DNA from: CAWCWN01 sp963799245
GTDB lineage: Bacteria; Chloroflexota; Ktedonobacteria; Ktedonobacterales; Ktedonobacteraceae
Direction of reading: 5' to 3'
NCBI GenBank assembly: GCA_963799245.1
Contig: CAWCWN010000003.1
Span: 372,001 to 436,000 of the forward strand
DNA length: 64,000 nt
The position numbers and the translations under genes were made by a program. Position 1 is the first letter of the stretch. Every line of letters starts with the position of its first letter. Positions 8,213 through 16,157 of the stretch are shown here, piece after piece. Below the pieces are notes generated by a model that worked only from the letters and a program-made list of their open reading frames with translations, did no database searches and was not told the origin of the DNA.

Positions 8213-9094
8213 CTACGAGGCAAGAATGCCAGTCTCCCAACTACCGTCGGCACGCAGTAAAAAATTATCAATCAAGCGGGCAAGTCCTACGTGTGCGGCA
8301 ATAACAAGCAGTGCTGGAGCACGGAGGGTATCTAGTGGCAAAAAACTCGTGGGGTCACGCACCTCGGCGTAGTCCAGGTGTGCACGTGGCTCTGCTGAAA
8401 CAATATCAGCCATTGCCTGTGCTACTATGGCTGGGTCACCATGGAGGTGTGTCTCAAACGCCTCGTGGCCAGCTTGCAGTGCCTTATAGAGTACACATGC
8501 AGCTGCGCGATCTGCAGAATGAAGGTAGGCGTTTCGACTGCTCATCGCCAGTCCATCGGCTTCACGTATTGTTGATGAAATGCGTAGCGATACTGGAAGA
8601 TTGAAGTCCGTGACCATGCGAGCGATCACGGCAACCTGTTGTGCGTCTTTCTGCCCGAAATACGCCTGGTGTGGCTGTATGATCTGAAATAATTTCAAGA
8701 TCACCGTGGTAACACCGCGGAAGTGCCCAGGGCGACTGGCTCCCTCAGCGTCGCTGGTAAGCGGCCCCGTTGGTTCAACATAGGTCACAAAGCCAGGCGG
8801 GTAGATTTCAGTGGCGGTAGGAATGAACACGATGTCTACACCAAGCGTCTCAAGCTTTTGCAGGTCGCGTGGCAAGTCGCGAGGATATTGATCCAGGTCT
8901 TCATGCGTACCAAATTGTATTGGGTTGACGAAGATGCTTACCACGAGGACTTTGTTCTCTACGCGGGCATGGCGGACGAGGGAGAGATGTCCCTCATGAA
9001 GATACCCCATCGTCGGGACTAATCCGACAGTGTCGGAAGCGATCCATCCTGAGTGCTCGCTCACCATCTCCTGAATTGTGGTGATTACTCGCAT
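8213..9094 (-). CDS. panC: Pantothenate synthetase
   Basis: PanC joins pantoate and beta-alanine using ATP. The 293-residue product carries the family hallmarks: VPTMGYLHEGHLSLVRHAR near residues 27-45 (HxGH nucleotide-binding motif), FVNPIQFGTHEDLDQYPRD, the YFGQKDAQQ block and MSSRNAYL. An AGGAG site precedes the ATG. It is the first gene of the operon and is followed after about 107 bases by panB. No panD (beta-alanine supply) or panE is visible in the window. Confidence 0.97.
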   Translation of the reverse strand: MRVITTIQEMVSEHSGWIASDTVGLVPTMGYLHEGHLSLVRHARVENKVLVVSIFVNPIQFGTHEDLDQYPRDLPRDLQKLETLGVDIVFIPTATEIYPPGFVTYVEPTGPLTSDAEGASRPGHFRGVTTVILKLFQIIQPHQAYFGQKDAQQVAVIARMVTDFNLPVSLRISSTIREADGLAMSSRNAYLHSADRAAACVLYKALQAGHEAFETHLHGDPAIVAQAMADIVSAEPRAHLDYAEVRDPTSFLPLDTLRAPALLVIAAHVGLARLIDNFLLRADGSWETGILAS

Positions 9095-9145
9095 TCTTCT
9101 TCTGCTCCTGTTTCTGTCCAGTTGGGGAACAGATATATTCCCTCA

Positions 9146-9174
9146 AGTATACTTACTGCATGAGTCACTGTCAA
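9146..9174 (-). promoter_or_regulatory. Promoter of the panC-panB-ilvC operon
   Basis: On the minus strand TTGACA (9169-9174), a 17-base spacer and TATACT (9146-9151) form an almost perfect sigma-70 promoter between rpiA and panC. It gives a leader of about 45 bases and shows that panC can be transcribed apart from rpiA. Confidence 0.8.
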
Positions 9175-9212
9175 GAAAATGCTCGCTCGCGCCACAAATT
9201 CATAACTGGTGG

Positions 9213-9908
9213 TTATGGTATATACATCACGCCGCCTGGTCCGCCGATAATGGCCTGCGTCGCCATATTCAGAAACAGACCTGTTTCTATGACGCCGACG
9301 ATCTCTTTGATATGGGCATGCAGGGCGGCTGCATCAGGTATGCCGCCGGGGAAAGTGCAATCCAGAATAATATTATTGTTATCGGTGATAAAAACCTGTT
9401 CTTCCCGGCGGCGAACCTTTACTACTGCGCCCAAAGCCTCCAGGCGTTTAAGCACGGGAGTGAGCGCAAACGGCACGACCTCGACCGGTAAAGGCATTTT
9501 GTGACCCAGCTGTGAGACCTGCTTGGTTATATCGCCAATCACGACAAAACGGCGCGAGGCTGAAGCGACGATCTTTTCACGCAGCAGCGCACCTCCGCCT
9601 CCCTTGATCAGGCGCAGCTGCGGGTCGATCTCATCTGCCCCATCGATGACAAGATCGAGGGTGGGATGGGCGTCAAGGTCTATCAGGGGTATTCCCAGGC
9701 GGCTGGCAAGCTCGGCGCTCGCCCTGGAGGTGGGAACGGCCCCCGCGATGCGCAGGCCGCCCTGCATGCGCTCCGCCAGCGCATAAATCAGCTGGGCCGC
9801 GGTTGAGCCCGTACCTATCCCGAGCAGCATACCATCCTCTACGAGTTTGGCGGCGGCTACACCAGCTATATGTTTCCAGGCATCTTGTTGCATGGCATGT
9901 GGCATCAT
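9213..9908 (-). CDS. rpiA: Ribose-5-phosphate isomerase A
   Basis: RpiA interconverts ribose-5-phosphate and ribulose-5-phosphate in the pentose phosphate pathway. The 231-residue protein shows the GIGTGSTAAQLIYAL phosphate-binding loop near residue 31, the catalytic region DLVIDGADEIDPQL, and LIKGGGGALLREKI, all diagnostic of the RpiA family. It lies 118 bases upstream of panC on the same strand; panC has its own promoter, so the two need not be one operon. Initiation could be at either of two ATGs one codon apart (MMPHAMQQ). Confidence 0.97.
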   Translation of the reverse strand: MMPHAMQQDAWKHIAGVAAAKLVEDGMLLGIGTGSTAAQLIYALAERMQGGLRIAGAVPTSRASAELASRLGIPLIDLDAHPTLDLVIDGADEIDPQLRLIKGGGGALLREKIVASASRRFVVIGDITKQVSQLGHKMPLPVEVVPFALTPVLKRLEALGAVVKVRRREEQVFITDNNNIILDCTFPGGIPDAAALHAHIKEIVGVIETGLFLNMATQAIIGGPGGVMYIP

Positions 9909-10031
9909 TGGATTGACGCTCCTTATTCAAACTTAAAGGGTTCTTGCTGGGATCATTCTACCCCGTTGCATTATGGTACCAGCTTCACTCCTTTTGTCAA
10001 CCTGACCATATGGTGCCATTCTGCCACAACA

Positions 10032-10060
10032 TTGACACAACTACATTATCGTCTTAAACT
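10032..10060 (+). promoter_or_regulatory. Candidate promoter of the REC-DUF4388-Roadblock gene
   Basis: TTGACA at 10032-10037 and TAAACT at 10055-10060 are 17 bases apart, about 75 bases upstream of the start codon. The -10 match is moderate. The rest of the gap between rpiA and this gene shows nothing else clear. Confidence 0.5.
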
Positions 10061-10135
10061 AAGGGGAAAGCAAGAATAATATATTACTCTTAATACCCTC
10101 AAGCAAGCATTATCCTTTTTCAGGTGGTGGTAACG

Positions 10136-11860
10136 ATGTCTGAACAGTGGCGCATTCTCGTGGTAGAGGGCGATGAACAGGTCAACCAGAGCACAGTCAA
10201 CTCGCTGCGCAAGGATGGTTATTTCGTGCGGGGGGTGAACAGCGGGGCGGAGGCTATACGCGTCCTCTGGACCGAAGAATACGACGTCATCATCGGCGAT
10301 TTGAAGATGCCGGGGACCGATGGTATGGAAATGCTGCAGTGGCTGCGCTCATATCGCCCGCGCACACATATGATCATGGTTGCGGCGGATGCCTCACCTG
10401 CCTCTCGCACCTCGGCCCTGGAGGGCGGCGTGGTCGGCTACCTGCAAAAGCCCCTGGACCTGCACCTGCTTAAAGAAGAGCTGCGTCGCTTGCTGCAGCA
10501 AACGGGCTTTTCCGCCAGCCTGGACTCGTTTGATTTACTGGATGTCATTCAAATCATTACCATGAGCCGTAAAAGCATTGCCCTCGTGGTTAACACCGGC
10601 CCGGAAGAGCGAGGCATCCTGTGTTTTCAAGGGGGAGAGCTGGTCTGGGCGGAGTACGATACCCTGCGCGGCGAAGAGGCTTTTTTCGCTCTGGCCGCCT
10701 ATAAAAATGGCACGGTTACCCAGCAGCCATGGTATGAGCAGGTAACACCAAATGTCACACAGCCGCTTTCGCGCCTGATCTTCCAGGCCCTGCAGTATCG
10801 CAGCAAGTACTCGGAAATGCGCTCTAGCAGTGAACACGAAGCGCTCCCAGCTATACAGCCAGCAGTAGAGGAAGACGATGACAGGCCCTTTGTGATGCTG
10901 GTAGAAACACAGCTTGATCCTTTACTGCAGCCAGACGGCACGTCAACTTATCAGCACGCACCAGGCGCGCATGGAGAAAATGCCGACGATAGGGAATGGT
11001 GGCAGCCTACAGACAAGATCAGCGGTCTCCCTCACAAGCAGAGCCCGCACGCCATGCAGCCTGTAACTCGCGATGGCATGGAGGCGGTCGCCGCTTACGA
11101 AGAGGAGCCAGGTAAGGCTGAAAGCGTCGACGGCGTACCCTCAACCCCGCGTATAGCCACTGCCAGTCAGCACAGTGATCTCCCTTCCTGGTTGACGGAT
11201 CTGCCCGCCAAGTTCGATATGTCTATGAAGTCGGATGTACCCATGTTACATGCGCCTGTGCTTTCATCAGATGGCAGAGCAGGAGCTGTCCCCCCCACAA
11301 AACCGTCTCCAAGCGAATGGCAACCGCTGGAGAAGGCCTATCCTTCACTCCAGTCAGCCAGGCCTCTGCAAACCCTCTCACCCGCGCGTAAAAGCTGGCA
11401 AGCCGCGACAGATGAAGAGGCGCAGAAAGGGTTGAACAACAGCGCATCTCCCCAGACTGGGAAGCTGGGGGCGCCAAAGGCGATCAAACGCAATTATGCC
11501 GCGCTTGTATCGGCGCTGCAGACAATAGGATATTCGATCTCGGGTTTTGTCGCCGCGGCGGTAGTCGGTCTGGATGGGCAGCCCATTGCCCAGGTGGCCA
11601 TTGATGACCTGGATATCTCGCCGGCGTGCGTGCATTTTAGTCGTATTCTGCAAGGCGCGCGCCAGTCGCTCGCGGACGGTCAGTGGGGGAAGTACGAAGA
11701 TACAGTCATTACCAGTTCGGAGCGCTATATCTTACTGCGGATTATAGGCAACGATAAAGAGGCCTTCCAGGTATTGATTACTACACGCGACTCTGACCCT
11801 AGCGAGAGCCTTGAGGTCATGGCGAATGTCGAGGGAACAATTGGGGCCGCACTCCACTAG
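10136..11860 (+). CDS. Response regulator with DUF4388 and Roadblock/LC7 domains
   Basis: A 574-residue cytoplasmic signalling protein in three parts. Residues about 5-125 are a CheY-like receiver with phospho-accepting Asp in IIGDLKMPGTDG and the conserved Lys in LQKPLD. Residues about 130-230 match the DUF4388 (PATAN) style (SLDSFDLLDVIQIITMSRKS ... GILCFQGGELVWAEY). A long low-complexity linker rich in Pro, Ser and Gln follows, and the last 115 residues form a Roadblock/LC7-like domain (AAAVVGLDGQPIAQVA). No DNA-binding domain exists; Roadblock domains usually pair with MglA-like small GTPases. An ATG is preferred over the GTG four codons earlier because AGGTGGTGG precedes it. No kinase is adjacent. 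Confidence 0.85.
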   Translation: MSEQWRILVVEGDEQVNQSTVNSLRKDGYFVRGVNSGAEAIRVLWTEEYDVIIGDLKMPGTDGMEMLQWLRSYRPRTHMIMVAADASPASRTSALEGGVVGYLQKPLDLHLLKEELRRLLQQTGFSASLDSFDLLDVIQIITMSRKSIALVVNTGPEERGILCFQGGELVWAEYDTLRGEEAFFALAAYKNGTVTQQPWYEQVTPNVTQPLSRLIFQALQYRSKYSEMRSSSEHEALPAIQPAVEEDDDRPFVMLVETQLDPLLQPDGTSTYQHAPGAHGENADDREWWQPTDKISGLPHKQSPHAMQPVTRDGMEAVAAYEEEPGKAESVDGVPSTPRIATASQHSDLPSWLTDLPAKFDMSMKSDVPMLHAPVLSSDGRAGAVPPTKPSPSEWQPLEKAYPSLQSARPLQTLSPARKSWQAATDEEAQKGLNNSASPQTGKLGAPKAIKRNYAALVSALQTIGYSISGFVAAAVVGLDGQPIAQVAIDDLDISPACVHFSRILQGARQSLADGQWGKYEDTVITSSERYILLRIIGNDKEAFQVLITTRDSDPSESLEVMANVEGTIGAALH

Positions 11861-11929
11861 CCAAAATCGTGGCTGCGCTGTATAGTATAAGCAAGAAAAG
11901 GCTTTTGTGTGCTAAAAAAAGATTTCAAC

Positions 11930-12061
11930 ATGAGTGACAAAACATCACGCAATGATGAAGAGCGCAGAATTAATATTCGCTCCTTCTACATTGGAGGAGT
12001 TATCGTCATGGCCATTTTCATCTTCTACATTATCCTGTACTTCGCCGGCCTCATTCACTAG
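11930..12061 (+). CDS. Small single-pass membrane protein (43 residues)
   Basis: A short open frame gives MSDKTSRNDEERRINIRSFY then a hydrophobic stretch (IGGVIVMAIFIFYIILYFAG) and ends LIH. The pattern of a charged cytoplasmic head plus one membrane helix to the end is unlikely by chance. A GTG start at 11909 with AAAGG before it is an alternative. The gene lies 69 bases after the REC-DUF4388 gene and converges on pspA. I do not recognise a family. Confidence 0.6.
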   Translation: MSDKTSRNDEERRINIRSFYIGGVIVMAIFIFYIILYFAGLIH

Positions 12062-12080
12062 CTCAGCTGGATCGCCTGAA

Positions 12081-12929
12081 CTACTCCAGTAACTTCTTGA
12101 GATCGGCCAGGTCCAGCTGCTCCCGCGCTCTAGGGGAGGATGGCAGGGCCGCCTGCTCCTGTACCGTCGTCTCATCCGGCCGCTTTTTTTGAGGGCCCTC
12201 TCCCTGTGGCTGCGGTGAAAGCAAAGGCGCGGCCTGCGGCTGGCCCTCGGGCAGCAGAGGCTGCCTGCGCGAGGATAAATGCCCGGTTTTGAGCTCTTGC
12301 ATCTGCTGCTCCAGTAATTGCTCTGTTGAGAGCTGCTCGAGCTGTGCACCTAGATCGCGCTGATGCAGATCGGCCAGGGCGAGCGCGCGCGCCTCAGCCT
12401 CCATAACGGCTTCCTGGGCGCGTGCAGCGCGCTCCTTGTCCTTAGGGCTGGCCGACTTATTCAACGCATCATACATGCGCTGTTGCAGCAAGGCATTGCG
12501 CTTGCGCATGATCAGGAGGTCGATAGTCGTATCAACCTCCGCGATCTTGGCATCCAGCTGGCGCAGCGCGCCACGCATAGTGACGACCAGCTGTTCCTGG
12601 TCCTTCTGCAGCTGCTCATAACGCCTGGCCTGCTTGAGAACATCGTTGTGACGCACGAGGGCGACGCGCGCCGAGTCATCATTGTTCTGTTGGACCGCCT
12701 GCTCAGCCTTCTTCAGCCACATGTCGGCCTCCGTTAGCTTCTCCTTACTTCGTTTTTGCAGCTTATGGCTCTCAGCAATGGCCGTGGCGACCTGCGTCTT
12801 GACCTGTACCAGCTGGTTGCGCATGTCAAGCTGCAGCTGCCGCAGGACCTTCTCCGGGTCATCGGCCTTCTCAATCATAGCGTTGAGATTAGCACCAAGT
12901 AAGGTGAGCACTCGTTCCAACAAATTCAT
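12081..12929 (-). CDS. pspA: PspA/IM30 family membrane-stress protein
   Basis: A 282-residue, almost wholly alpha-helical protein that starts MNLLERVLTLLGANLNAMI and continues with the long PspA coiled coil (EKADDPEKVLRQLQLDM near residues 20-36; further helices to about 210). The family forms ESCRT-III-like scaffolds on damaged membranes. After about residue 215 there is a Pro/Gln-rich linker and a short C-terminal helix (LDLADLKKLLE). It is the last gene of the XRE-NfeD-flotillin run, 83 bases after flotillin. Confidence 0.92.
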   Translation of the reverse strand: MNLLERVLTLLGANLNAMIEKADDPEKVLRQLQLDMRNQLVQVKTQVATAIAESHKLQKRSKEKLTEADMWLKKAEQAVQQNNDDSARVALVRHNDVLKQARRYEQLQKDQEQLVVTMRGALRQLDAKIAEVDTTIDLLIMRKRNALLQQRMYDALNKSASPKDKERAARAQEAVMEAEARALALADLHQRDLGAQLEQLSTEQLLEQQMQELKTGHLSSRRQPLLPEGQPQAAPLLSPQPQGEGPQKKRPDETTVQEQAALPSSPRAREQLDLADLKKLLE

Positions 12930-13012
12930 CTACATCTTCCCCTGCAGGTTCTTTAAAAGGTAGGATGTAGGGCAAGCTTTGCGCAATTCCTTCCATACAC
13001 CTTACACGCGAC

Positions 13013-14581
13013 CTACTTTTCGTTAGATGCAATATCAACAGCGGAGGCATTGCCATTTGCGCGCTCGTTGCCGGAGCTTCCCGCACCACCTTCGCCATCC
13101 TGATTGGCCAGCGCGGGCACACGGTTCATTAAATCACCAATGCGCGTGCCACTGAGCAGCTCAAAGAGGGCGGGGACCTGCGCCACCATACTCATGACAT
13201 CACCGGTAATGCGGCTGGCGCCCATGCCACGATTATTATCGCCGCCGGTTGAGACGATGGTGACCTTATCAACTTTGCTCAACGGCTCGGCGATGGCACG
13301 CACGATCTCAGGCATACCGGTCAGGAGCTTATCGAGCACGGCGGCCTGGTTGTACTCATGGTAACGCGGCGGCTTTGACTTTCATCGCGTCGGCTTCAGC
13401 CTCACCTTTGGCGCGGATGACTTCGGCTTCAGCCAGACCTCGCGCGCGAATAACCTCAGCATCGGCAAGACCACGTGCCCGGGTGGCTTCGGCATCGCCA
13501 AGGCCACGCGTTTTGGCAGCATCGGCCTGACCTTCGCTTCAAAAATGAGGCGCTGGCGTTCGGCCTCGGCAACCGTCTCTATACGCCGGCGCTCAGCCTC
13601 GGCCGCTTTCTGGATCGTGGCCTGCAGCTCAAGTTCACGGCGTTGGATTTCGGCCTGCTGCACTTTGATCTGGGCACTCTTCTCGACCTCCGTCACCCTG
13701 ACAGCCTCGGCGATTACCTGCTGCTGGATTACGTTGGCCTGGATATCGTAGGACTTGTCGGCGGAAGCTTGTTGTTTCTTTACTTCCGCGTCGAAGGAGG
13801 CTTTTTTCAAGGCCAGGTTACGCTGCGACTCCGCCTGGAAACCGAGCGACTCTGCTTCAGCTTTGACCCGCTCCTGGTCGGCTGCGGATTTAGCCACGGC
13901 TGCTTCACGAGACGCGTTGGCTTGCTGGATCTGGGTATCGCGCTGGGCCAGGGCCGAAGCGATATCAGCCTGCTTGCGGATCTGGACGATCTGCGGGCGG
14001 CCCATATTGGTGATGTAGTCATTCTTATCGCGTACATCTTTAATGGTGAACGAGATGACCTCCAGGCCCATCTTTTCCATATCGGGCGTGACGGTCTTGA
14101 GCATTTTCGAGCCGACGTTCTCCGGGTCCTTGACCAGTTCCTCAACCGTCAGCTGGCCAACAATACCCCGCAGGTGACCCTCCATGACCAGGCGGATCAG
14201 ATTTTCGCGCTCCTCCTGGCGCTTGCTGAGGAACTGTTCTGCCGCAGTGATGATGCTCTGCTGATCGGAACGCACCTTGATCTGCGTCACGGCCTCAACA
14301 TTGACGGCCACGCCCTGGGTGGTATAGAGATCCTGGGATGGCGCGACGTCAAAAGACATCAATTCCAGGGAGAATAAATCAGCACGCTGGGTCAAAGGGA
14401 TGACCAGGCGCGAACCGCCGGTGACGACATCCATCTTGCGCCCACCATAGACGATGAGAGCCTGGTTGGGCCCGACCTTGCGCAGCAGACGCCCATATAT
14501 ATTTATTGCAAGGATAACCAGGACGACGACGACTACAACTATTGCGATAACACCGAGTAAGGCGGAATTTAGTAAAGGCAT
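13013..14581 (-). pseudogene. Flotillin-like protein with two compensating frameshifts
   Basis: The first 345 or so residues form a clear flotillin: one membrane helix at 8-27, an SPFH domain (GPNQALIVYGGRKMDVVTGG ... VTPDMEKMGLEVISFTIKDV) and the Ala/Glu-rich coiled coil. Near 13535-13538 one base is missing (GCG-AAG where GCG-GAA is expected), so the main frame reads nonsense to a stop at 13382. In the second frame the expected repeats continue (RGLADAEVIRARGLAEAE). Near 13363 one extra base restores the first frame, which then gives the normal C-terminus (NQAAVLDKLLTGMPEIVRAI ...) to 13013. Restored length is about 522 residues. The pattern suggests sequence errors or a very recent lesion. 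Confidence 0.85.
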
Positions 14582-14587
14582 AATACG

Positions 14588-15400
14588 TTACTCCTTTTGC
14601 AAGTCATTTTGCAAAGCTAGTTTTGAGCCCTTGAGGTCCGACTCTTCAAGTAAGACACGTAATTTCGCGAGTCCATCATCATTTGCAACCGCTACGTCTG
14701 ATCCCTCCTTCTCCTCATTCATAAAACGCTCCCAGGTATCAACCTCTGCTATACCATGCTGGTAGTTTACCACAACGACCTCTTGATCGCGTTCAATGCG
14801 CCTCGCGTCAGTGCTGCGCGCGGGGATACTTTTGCGCATTCCGCCCGGAGAGGTGTAAATGACCTCGCCGAGCCCGTTCTCAGGAATGGTGATACTGACT
14901 TTCCCCAGCAGGCCTGTGCGATCCGAGACATCCAGTTCGGTGCTCACGTCGGTATCTCCAAAGATGCGGCTGAGCAGCAGCAAGATCAATAGCGCTACAA
15001 CCGCACCTCCAAGAGCAGCAAGGACAAGGGTGAAGGGAAGGATCAAATTTGTCGTATTATGAAAGACGTAGCCGATAAAACCAAATCCAACCAGAAAGAA
15101 AACAACGGTCGTCGGATTGAAGAAAGACAGGGATGGCAACCACCTCCCCTGACTGGAGCTTTGCTGCGGGCTCGCAGCGCGCGCTGTCGCATGCGTGGGA
15201 CCTGCGTGACTGACCCCATGAGGGGAGGCGGTGGGAGCATGCCCCCCGCTATGCAGCACACCTCCATGGTGTGAGGCGCTGTGGATACCGGCATGACCAT
15301 GCCCCAGGTTGCCCAGTAACGACGTCACGAGTAAGAAGAGCACGCCGGCCAGGAAACAGGCGATGAACACAAGGGAAAGCGGATCTGTCGCGATGAGCAT
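14588..15400 (-). CDS. NfeD/YuaF-like membrane protein
   Basis: A 270-residue protein with one membrane helix at the N-terminus, a His/Gly/Ser-rich linker (about residues 33-85), two more helices (about 94-140) and then an OB-fold-like domain (DVSDRTGLLGKVSITIPENG ... GEVIY) characteristic of NfeD proteins. In other bacteria NfeD/YuaF-type proteins are encoded beside flotillins and act with them on membrane organisation. Here the flotillin gene begins 6 bases after its stop. The His-rich linker is unusual and could bind metal, which is speculation. Confidence 0.85.
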   Translation of the reverse strand: MLIATDPLSLVFIACFLAGVLFLLVTSLLGNLGHGHAGIHSASHHGGVLHSGGHAPTASPHGVSHAGPTHATARAASPQQSSSQGRWLPSLSFFNPTTVVFFLVGFGFIGYVFHNTTNLILPFTLVLAALGGAVVALLILLLLSRIFGDTDVSTELDVSDRTGLLGKVSITIPENGLGEVIYTSPGGMRKSIPARSTDARRIERDQEVVVVNYQHGIAEVDTWERFMNEEKEGSDVAVANDDGLAKLRVLLEESDLKGSKLALQNDLQKE

Positions 15401-15402
15401 TG

Positions 15403-15528
15403 CTAAGCTCCCTCCGATTTCGCAAAGGTTGTCGTACGCAGACGATAACGATCAATACTCTCGATACTACTGATAATGCTGGCTAGCATGCCAGCTATGC
15501 CTAAGACAAATGCCATTTCTCTCTTCAT
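15403..15528 (-). CDS. Small membrane protein (41 residues) of the NfeD-flotillin operon
   Basis: The frame MKREMAFVLGIAGMLASIIS continues SIESIDRYRLRTTTFAKSEGA and stops two bases before the NfeD start; the ribosome-binding site of NfeD (GGAGGGAGC) lies inside its last codons, so the two are translationally linked. It has one hydrophobic segment at the N-terminus and a basic tail. AAAGGAAG lies about 12 bases upstream of its ATG. No family recognised; the tight packing in the operon is the main support. Confidence 0.55.
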   Translation of the reverse strand: MKREMAFVLGIAGMLASIISSIESIDRYRLRTTTFAKSEGA

Positions 15529-15546
15529 CCAATAGGTAGACTTCCT

Positions 15547-16035
15547 TTAGCCCGCGCCATTTTCATTGTGTGGATTGAGGGTTTGAACGAGCTCATCAAG
15601 TTGCTTTACAGGGAGATGCAGCAACGAGTCAAAGAGAGCGAGGTAGCGTCGTGGATCACTGATCTCCGCCAGATGTTCAAAGAATTTTTGCACGGCAGGC
15701 TCACCGGCCCATTCCGTGGTCTGAGCGGCCAGCCAGTTCGCCAGGCGATCGCTATCTTCTTCCATATCGGTCAACAGGTCAGTACTGTAGTCGGGAGGAT
15801 CGCTGACGAGGTAGCCTGGGTGAACCTTAAAGAACGTCGACAGGAGGTCGCGGCTGGAAGCCGTCAGGTGCACGCGCTTGCCCTTCTCTAGTTGGGAAAG
15901 ATAGGCCTGACTGAGGCTTGTATGCAGCTCTTCCCGCATTGCCTTTACAACCTCCATCTGCGTCATTGCCCGGTTAAGGCCGCGCAGTTCACCCTCAACC
16001 TCACGTAAATGTTTAATCTTCTCAGCTAAATCCAT
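15547..16035 (-). CDS. XRE-family helix-turn-helix regulator of the flotillin/PspA operon
   Basis: A 162-residue protein. Residues about 5-75 form an extended Cro/CI-type helix-turn-helix (LREVEGELRGLNRAMTQMEV ... LSQAYLSQLEKGKRVHLT), followed by an all-helical, acidic C-terminal part of unknown type. It is the first gene of the run regulator - small protein - NfeD - flotillin - PspA. A 29-base inverted repeat covers the -10 region of its own promoter, so negative autoregulation of the whole operon is likely. Confidence 0.88.
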   Translation of the reverse strand: MDLAEKIKHLREVEGELRGLNRAMTQMEVVKAMREELHTSLSQAYLSQLEKGKRVHLTASSRDLLSTFFKVHPGYLVSDPPDYSTDLLTDMEEDSDRLANWLAAQTTEWAGEPAVQKFFEHLAEISDPRRYLALFDSLLHLPVKQLDELVQTLNPHNENGAG

Positions 16036-16053
16036 GTGACAACCCTTACATAA

Positions 16054-16097
16054 CTATCTGCTATAACGAATATAGCAGATAGCAATCGCGCTGTCAA
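16054..16097 (-). promoter_or_regulatory. Promoter and perfect palindromic operator of the XRE-NfeD-flotillin operon
   Basis: On the minus strand TTGACA (16092-16097), a 17-base spacer and TATATT (16069-16074) form a consensus promoter. A perfect inverted repeat with 12-base arms, CTATCTGCTATA and TATAGCAGATAG, separated by 5 bases (16054-16082), covers the -10 box and the start site. Any protein bound here would block transcription; the XRE protein encoded 19 bases downstream is the obvious candidate. Confidence 0.85.
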
Positions 16098-16121
16098 GTG
16101 GATTGAAAGGGTAAGTATTGC

Positions 16122-16157
16122 TGAGGATGACGCAACGCGCTGGTTGCGTCATCCTCA
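16122..16157 (-). terminator. Long perfect hairpin at the end of the DoxX-Rieske gene
   Basis: Perfect 15-base arms (TGAGGATGACGCAAC and its complement) flank a 6-base loop. The hairpin overlaps the stop codon of the gene above it and separates it from the XRE operon. No T-run follows on the minus strand. Confidence 0.65.

Noticed and set aside
12000..12061. The end of the 43-residue gene as an antisense RNA to pspA
   Set aside because: It ends about 20 bases before the pspA stop and does not overlap it; no promoter points that way.
13475..14377. A 300-codon plus-strand open frame opposite flotillin
   Set aside because: The repetitive Leu/Asp pattern is the reverse complement of the Ala/Glu-rich coiled coil of flotillin, so it is a shadow.
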